A DNA stretch of 64,000 bases, from assembly GCF_027594425.1 (NCBI RefSeq), contig NZ_CP115159.1, positions 2,469,001-2,533,000 on the forward strand. The letters run 5' to 3'. Positions 59,419 through 64,000 of the stretch are shown here, in pieces. Position 1 is the stretch's first letter, and every line of letters begins with the position of its first letter. Both the position numbers and the translations under genes were made by a program. The DNA comes from Zunongwangia sp. HGR-M22 (GTDB taxonomy: Bacteria; Bacteroidota; Bacteroidia; Flavobacteriales; Flavobacteriaceae). Below the pieces are notes generated by a model. The model worked only from the letters and a program-made list of their open reading frames with translations. It ran no database searches and had not been told where the DNA came from.

Positions 59419-60490
59419 ACTGTTTTTGCTTGCATTTTTGCTACCATTAGTAAGTTTTGCAAGTAACGATTTAGTGGCTAAGCATACTAAAGACAAGACC
59501 ATTAAAAAAGAATTTAAAGTTTCTCGAAGTGGCATCTTAGACATTAATAACAACTACGGAAATGTTGATATTTCTACCTGGAACGAAAATCGAATTGTAA
59601 TCCAGGTATTCATAAAAACGAGTGGTAATGATTTGGAACGTGTTCAGAACAAATTAGACGATATTTCAGTAGAATTTCATCAAAGCGGAAATCTCGTAAG
59701 TGCTGAAACACATTATCAAAAAGAAGATCGATCCTGGTGGAGCGGATTGTTTAGCAGCAATAATAATGTAAACATGGAGATTAATTATGTTATTAAAGCA
59801 CCTGCAAATCATGACATGGTAATCGACAACGATTATGGTGCCATCTATATCGATAAGGTTCTTGGCAATACCGATATTTCTTGTGATTATGGTAAAATAG
59901 ATATTGGCGAGTTAAGAGGTCGAAGGAATATATTAAATTTCGATTACACCCGTAACTGCCATTTTGGATATATAAGTTCTGCAGAAATCGATGCCGATTA
60001 TTCTGGTTTTACTATTGAAGAAGCCGAGGAATTAATAGTAAGTGCAGATTATAGTGATTCGAATATCGAAAAGGTATCACGCTTAAAATTCAATTGTGAT
60101 TATGGCAGTATTCGAATAGATAAAGTAAAACATCTAAATGCAGACGGGGATTATTTGAGTACTAAAATTGGTCGTGTATTCGGTTCTCTAAATATCAATC
60201 AGGATTATGGCTCGATAACTATTGAAAAATTAATAAACGGATTAGAAAGCGTTTACATCGATACAGATTATGCAGGAATACGCCTAGGTTACGATGCCGA
60301 AATGGATTTTGTTTTCGATGTACAAACTTCTTATGGCGGCGTTAAAGGAACCGAAGATTTAGAGATCACTAAGCGGCATGATCGCAATACCAGCAAAGAT
60401 ATTTCCGGATATTACGGCAATCAAAATAGCCGAAATTCGATAAATATTTCAACAAGTTACGGAAGTGTAAGTTTTCAAAAAGTAAGATAA
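59399..60490 (+). CDS. Secreted DUF4097-like beta-helix protein
   Basis: The 363-residue protein has a signal peptide (TLYKLFLLAFLLPLVSFAS). The body repeats a unit of about 20 residues with DY(G/S) and an Ile-rich strand: NNYGNVDISTWNE, DNDYGAIYIDKVL, SCDYGKIDIGELR, DADYSGFTIEEAE, SADYSDSNIEKVS, NCDYGSIRIDKVK, NQDYGSITIEKLI. Such repeats form a right-handed beta-helix (DUF4097/putative adhesin family). The protein is probably periplasmic or at the outer membrane. It is part of the ECF sigma operon and is likely one of its outputs. The start overlaps the anti-sigma gene by 20 bases. Confidence 0.78.
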   Translation: MKLTLYKLFLLAFLLPLVSFASNDLVAKHTKDKTIKKEFKVSRSGILDINNNYGNVDISTWNENRIVIQVFIKTSGNDLERVQNKLDDISVEFHQSGNLVSAETHYQKEDRSWWSGLFSSNNNVNMEINYVIKAPANHDMVIDNDYGAIYIDKVLGNTDISCDYGKIDIGELRGRRNILNFDYTRNCHFGYISSAEIDADYSGFTIEEAEELIVSADYSDSNIEKVSRLKFNCDYGSIRIDKVKHLNADGDYLSTKIGRVFGSLNINQDYGSITIEKLINGLESVYIDTDYAGIRLGYDAEMDFVFDVQTSYGGVKGTEDLEITKRHDRNTSKDISGYYGNQNSRNSINISTSYGSVSFQKVR

Positions 60491-60544
60491 AATTTAAATA
60501 AAATCAATAAAGCCAAGTTGGCATAACCATTAATCAATCAAATC

Positions 60545-61279
60545 ATGAAAAAATCAATTTTAGCAGCATTCGCTTTATTTTTAGGAATAACCTCAGCAAA
60601 CGCACAATGGTGGAGCAGCAACAAGAACATTAAAGGCAACGGAGAAGTTGTCACTAAATCCCGAAAAACTTCAGACTACGACAAAGTGAGCCTAGTAGGC
60701 TTTATGGATGTCGTATTAGTACGAGGAAATGAAGGTGATTTAACGATTGAAGCAGAAAGCAATCTTCAGGAATATATTTCTACGGAAGTTAAAAGCGGCT
60801 CGCTAAAAATTTCAGTAGAAAAAGGAGTAAATATTAGTCCGTCGCGAAACAAAAGCATTAAGATCACCGTTCCTTTTAAAGATCTTGAGGGCGCATATAT
60901 CACCGGAAGTGGAGATATTTGGACAGAAGACAAAATTACCGCAAAAGATTTTTCGTTATCGGTAACAGGAAGCGGTGATCTAAAACTGGAAATCGAAGCC
61001 GATAAAATTAAGGGCTCGGTAACAGGGAGTGGCGATATAATTTTAGACGGACAGACAAACGAATTGAATTGCAGCGTTACAGGATCTGGAGATTTTGAAG
61101 CCTTTAAGCTAATAGCCAATTATGTAAATGCACAGGTTTCTGGCTCTGGTGACATCATGGTTTATGCTGAAAAAGAATTAAACGCAAAAGTTGCGGGATC
61201 TGGAGATATAGAATATAAAGGGAGTCCCGCAAAGGAAAATTTTAAAACTTCAGGCTCTGGAGATATTTCAAAATATTAA
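60545..61279 (+). CDS. DUF2807 (head GIN) beta-helix protein
   Basis: The 244-residue protein has a signal peptide (KKSILAAFALFLGITSANAQ). A body with GSGD turns follows: AYITGSGDIWTEDK, LSVTGSGDLKLEIE, GSVTGSGDIILDGQ, CSVTGSGDFEAFKL, AQVSGSGDIMVYAE, AKVAGSGDIEYKGS and KTSGSGDISKY. Each turn of about 20 residues should form one coil of a beta-helix, as in DUF2807 proteins. It is the last gene of the sigma operon, 54 bases after the DUF4097 gene, and is followed by a terminator. It probably works with the previous protein in the envelope. Confidence 0.85.
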   Translation: MKKSILAAFALFLGITSANAQWWSSNKNIKGNGEVVTKSRKTSDYDKVSLVGFMDVVLVRGNEGDLTIEAESNLQEYISTEVKSGSLKISVEKGVNISPSRNKSIKITVPFKDLEGAYITGSGDIWTEDKITAKDFSLSVTGSGDLKLEIEADKIKGSVTGSGDIILDGQTNELNCSVTGSGDFEAFKLIANYVNAQVSGSGDIMVYAEKELNAKVAGSGDIEYKGSPAKENFKTSGSGDISKY

Positions 61280-61595
61280 TCGGCTTAAAAAATAATTATT
61301 GTTTAGTTTTTGAATCGAAAAGTCTCTTCTATAATTACAGAAGAGACTTTTTTGTGGATGAAATCTAGCAAACAGCAATTTAATATATTCGTTTGGCCCC
61401 AAAACAAAAAAATCAGTGAATTAAAAATCTTAATTTTTATCTATTTTATCATCGTGCCGTGTATCGGTATTATTTGTTTCAAAGACATATAGAATTCAGA
61501 ATTAAACTAATGTAATCCTGATTCCCAACTCTTTTTTCTCTCGTCTCTTTTCTATAATCTATATTCTAACAGCTCAGCGATCTCATATCTTATTT
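61280..61595. other. Gap between the sigma operon and the UMF1-type transporter
   Basis: About 315 bases with a terminator at 61318-61351 and no convincing gene. A 60-codon reading frame starting with TTG overlaps the terminator and has no support. Confidence 0.5.
61318..61351 (+). terminator. Terminator of the ECF sigma operon
   Basis: AAAAGTCTCTTCT (61318-61330) pairs perfectly with AGAAGAGACTTTT (61339-61351), followed by TT. It is a strong intrinsic terminator. Confidence 0.88.
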
Positions 61596-62915
61596 CTATT
61601 CACTAATTTTCGGAACTCTAAACAGCAAAACAATTCCGCCAATAAAAAACAAGACTAAAAATAAAATTGAGTTTCTTATACTTCCGGTAAGTTGAGCAAT
61701 TAAACCATACATAAACATTCCTATCACGATACCTATTTTTTCTGATACATCATAAAAACTGAAGTAACTGGCAGTATCGATAGCATTTTCGGGTAACATC
61801 TTTGAATAAGTTGAACGAGATAATGACTGAATCCCTCCCATTACCAAGCCAACACTGGCTGCTGCTACATAAAATTGATTGGGAGTAGTAACAAAATAGG
61901 CATACACACATATTAATACCCAGATAATATTTATAAAAATTAGTGTTTTAATATTACCAATCTTGGCTGCTAATTTAGAAGTGAGTGTCGCTCCCAAAAC
62001 TGCTACTAACTGAATCAATAATATACTTACAATGAGCCCCGTAGTAGCATCCTTTTCTCCCCAGTCTAATTCTTCAATACCAAAATATGTGGCAATAAGC
62101 ATAATAGTTTGCACCGCCATACTGTAAACGAAAAAAGCGATAAGATATCTTTTGAGTTGTAAATTTTGTTTTAAGGATTTCCATATTTTCCGAAGTTCTT
62201 TAAATCCATTAAATAATACATTTTTGGTCAATTTTGCTTTTTTTGTTCCTTTTGGCAAATAATAATAAGTATACTGACTAAAACCTATCCACCAAACTCC
62301 GGTTAGCACAAAAGAAAGACGGGTAGGCAAACCTTCATCTTCGAAACCGAACATCTCATATTTTAGGATCATCAATAAACAAAGAACTAGCAAGATTACA
62401 CTTCCAATATATCCTAAGGAAAATCCCTTCGCACTTATTTTATCTTGCTGATCGGGAAAAGCGATATCGGGTAGATAACTATTATAAAATACTAAACTTG
62501 CCCAGAACCCAATTAGGGCTAGAAAATAACATAGCAATCCAAACCATAAATAATCCAAATCGAACCAAAACAATCCTATACAGGAAATTGCGCCCAGATA
62601 ACAAAAGAATTTTAAAAAATTCTTTTTATTCCCCACATAATCAGCAATCCCCGAAAGAAAAGGACTAAGCCCAGAAACTACTAAAAAAGCAGCCGCAGTT
62701 ACATAAGAAATTAAAGAATCGTTATTAAAATCTATTCCAAGAAAACGAACCGCATCGTCAATTTTATTTCCTTCAGCATCTTTTATAATTGTAAGCGCAC
62801 CATAAAAAATGGGGAATATTGCTGAAGAGATAACCAGACTGTAAACCGAGTTTGCCCAGTCGTAAAATGCCCATGCGTTAAGTAGCTTTTTGCTACCTTT
62901 TCGAAGATTTTTCAT
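61596..62915 (-). CDS. UMF1/Atg22-like MFS transporter
   Basis: The 439-residue protein opens with LLNAWAFYDWANSVYSLVIS, the hallmark of the UMF1 family (Atg22-like), followed by about 12 membrane helices, with LSPFLSGIADYVGNKKNFLK and GGIQSLSRSTYSKMLPENAI as conserved loops. In fungi Atg22 exports amino acids from the vacuole; bacterial members have no assigned substrate. It is transcribed after an M48 protease gene with a terminator between them. Confidence 0.88.
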   Translation of the reverse strand: MKNLRKGSKKLLNAWAFYDWANSVYSLVISSAIFPIFYGALTIIKDAEGNKIDDAVRFLGIDFNNDSLISYVTAAAFLVVSGLSPFLSGIADYVGNKKNFLKFFCYLGAISCIGLFWFDLDYLWFGLLCYFLALIGFWASLVFYNSYLPDIAFPDQQDKISAKGFSLGYIGSVILLVLCLLMILKYEMFGFEDEGLPTRLSFVLTGVWWIGFSQYTYYYLPKGTKKAKLTKNVLFNGFKELRKIWKSLKQNLQLKRYLIAFFVYSMAVQTIMLIATYFGIEELDWGEKDATTGLIVSILLIQLVAVLGATLTSKLAAKIGNIKTLIFINIIWVLICVYAYFVTTPNQFYVAAASVGLVMGGIQSLSRSTYSKMLPENAIDTASYFSFYDVSEKIGIVIGMFMYGLIAQLTGSIRNSILFLVLFFIGGIVLLFRVPKISE

Positions 62916-62926
62916 GGACTAAAAAT

Positions 62927-62956
62927 AAAAAAGCTACACCAATAGTGCAGCTTTTT
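62927..62956 (-). terminator. Terminator after the M48 protease gene
   Basis: AAAAAGCT (62927-62934) pairs with AGCTTTTT (62949-62956); inner CAC/GTG extends the stem after one mismatch. A T-run follows on the minus strand. It lies between two minus-strand genes. Confidence 0.75.
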
Positions 62957-62978
62957 CAATTTATTTATTTGTAAAATT

Positions 62979-63803
62979 TTATTCGAAACTGGTTACTCCA
63001 TATTTTCTAGCTTCAGCTTTAGCTTCTGGAGCCCATGCCTCTAAATTACTTATCCTTGTTTGGTTTGAAGGGTGGGTACTTAAAAACTCTGGTGTTGAAG
63101 CTCCTCCACTATTTTGTTGCATTCTTCTCCAAAGATCTGCTGCTTCATCTGGATTATAGCCTGCAATTGCCATTAAAGTTAGACCTATTCTATCTGCTTC
63201 AGCCTCCTGACTTCTACTAAAAGGTAACATTACACCAACCTGAGATCCAATCCCGTAGGCCTGGGCAAATATTTGTTGAGTTTGCTCACTTTTTCCACTT
63301 AATGCTACGGTTCCTGCAACTGCGCCTAATTGCTGTATTTGAGCTCTACTCATTCGTTGTGCACCATGATCTGCCAACGCATGAGCCACCTCGTGTCCCA
63401 TAACTACTGCTAAACCAGTTTCATCCTGGGTAATAGGTAGAATACCCGTATAGACCACGGTTTTTCCTCCTGGCATTGCAAAAGCATTTACTTGATTATC
63501 CTGAACAAGATTATACTCGAATCTAAAATCATCTAAAAATCCTTGGTAACCATTCGCATTTAAATAACGCTCTGCTGCGGTTTTGATTTTATCTCCTATT
63601 CTTTTTACCATTCTGGCATCTGCCGTACCCGTTACCACATTACTACTATCTAAAAATGCGTCGTACTGCTGAAATGATGACGGGAACAATTGATCATTAC
63701 TTACAAAATTGAGATTCTTTTCTCCTGTGAAAGGATTTACCTTACAAGCGACTACTGTAAGAGTAACAGCAAAAAGAACTAATACCCACTGCTTAATTTT
63801 CAT
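62979..63803 (-). CDS. M48 family metalloprotease lipoprotein (LoiP/YcaL-like)
   Basis: The 274-residue protein has a lipoprotein signal (WVLVLFAVTLTVVAC, Cys20). The M48 domain has the zinc motif VVMGHEVAHALADHGAQRM (HExxH), the third ligand in SRSQEAEADRIGLTLMAIAG, and NAFAMPGGKTVVYTGILPIT upstream. Such proteases act in the periplasm on misfolded outer-membrane proteins. The start is the ATG at 63803. The domain is short and lacks TPRs, fitting LoiP-like enzymes rather than BepA. Confidence 0.92.
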   Translation of the reverse strand: MKIKQWVLVLFAVTLTVVACKVNPFTGEKNLNFVSNDQLFPSSFQQYDAFLDSSNVVTGTADARMVKRIGDKIKTAAERYLNANGYQGFLDDFRFEYNLVQDNQVNAFAMPGGKTVVYTGILPITQDETGLAVVMGHEVAHALADHGAQRMSRAQIQQLGAVAGTVALSGKSEQTQQIFAQAYGIGSQVGVMLPFSRSQEAEADRIGLTLMAIAGYNPDEAADLWRRMQQNSGGASTPEFLSTHPSNQTRISNLEAWAPEAKAEARKYGVTSFE

Positions 63804-63929
63804 AGTTTAATAGATTAATTTTGTTAAAATTACAAAAGCGAAACCTGTTTAAAGATTTGTTTAAGTAGGATTTAACAAATAAAATATGAGAAAACAAGAA
63901 ATAATTAAACATCATATCCTCATTAAATC

Positions 63930-64000
63930 ATGGCGAAGAAACATAAAGATAAAACTCCAGTACAGCAATTATTACTCCCCACCTATCTTTTATATACCGG
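63930..64000 (+). CDS. Start of a gene cut by the window end
   Basis: An ATG at 63930 opens a frame (AKKHKDKTPVQQLLLPTYLL) that runs off the window. The preceding 126 bases are a divergent intergenic region with the M48 gene. Only 23 codons are visible and no family can be named. Confidence 0.45.
   Translation, partial: MAKKHKDKTPVQQLLLPTYLLYT

Noticed and set aside
61310-61492. 60-codon frame starting with TTG after the sigma operon
   Set aside because: It runs through the operon's terminator hairpin and shows no family features.
1-64000. CRISPR arrays, tRNA genes, insertion sequences, prophage or integrase
   Set aside because: I looked on both strands by eye and found no spaced direct repeats, tRNA T-loop signatures or transposase motifs. 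A tRNA search program could confirm the absence.

Overview
This 64 kb window is chromosomal DNA from a member of the Bacteroidota, most likely a marine Flavobacteriaceae species of the Zunongwangia/Gramella/Salegentibacter type. I base this on the low GC content, the absence of Shine-Dalgarno tracts before most starts, TAnnTTTG promoter elements, a fused ResB-CcsA cytochrome c assembly protein, a DnaX without a zinc module, lipoproteins with Asn at -1 of the lipobox, and gene sets typical of the family (DUF2520-kdsC-UbiA-maf, DUF3822-rsmD, ppx-ppk-sixA-pdxH). The genus is a guess. No tRNA, CRISPR array, prophage, insertion sequence or integrase was seen.

Layout. 1-8.2 kb: the 3' end of fumC, then ccsBA on the minus strand, then a tight plus-strand operon (Rossmann/DUF2520, KdsC-type phosphatase, UbiA prenyltransferase, Maf, a lipoprotein without a normal start codon, a short MscS channel). 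8.3-13.6 kb: a sugar-related operon (PIG-L deacetylase, 36-residue membrane peptide, sodium:solute symporter, Gfo/Idh/MocA oxidoreductase). 13.6-22.5 kb: a DUF2911 protein, an SRPBCC-SDR-photolyase operon, kdsB, a Dda/RecD-like helicase, then a membrane protein-DUF3822-rsmD-GH16 operon. 22.5-25.7 kb: RNase P RNA (minus strand, 3' end overlapping the GH16 gene), dnaX and miaE. 25.8-32.9 kb: minus-strand housekeeping genes (ppx, ppk1, sixA-like, pdxH, rnz, pyrB, pyrR). 33.2-41.3 kb: an unknown protein, bestrophin-like channel, guanine deaminase, sugar isomerase, ohrR/ohr, a dopachrome-tautomerase-like protein, a Tat-exported aldo/keto reductase and MltF. 41.5-43.6 kb: eutBC. 43.9-48.7 kb: a tandemly duplicated two-gene cassette (outer-membrane barrel plus large lipoprotein), followed by a Nudix-like regulator and an orphan response regulator. 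50.7-58.1 kb: rpsA, an MFS transporter, cmk, a lipoprotein and lon. 58.3-61.3 kb: an ECF sigma operon with a probable anti-sigma factor and two beta-helix envelope proteins. 61.6-64 kb: a UMF1-type MFS transporter, an M48 lipoprotein protease and the start of one more gene.

Most of the window is core metabolism and envelope maintenance. The least explained part is the duplicated barrel-lipoprotein cassette: the barrels remain about three-quarters identical while their partner lipoproteins have diverged strongly, which suggests a conserved outer-membrane platform carrying variable surface proteins. The strongest hidden signal is in dnaX. A run of ten A residues lies exactly where the gamma-forming domains end, and both alternative frames stop within six codons. 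This predicts a slippage-made short gamma subunit of about 360 residues.
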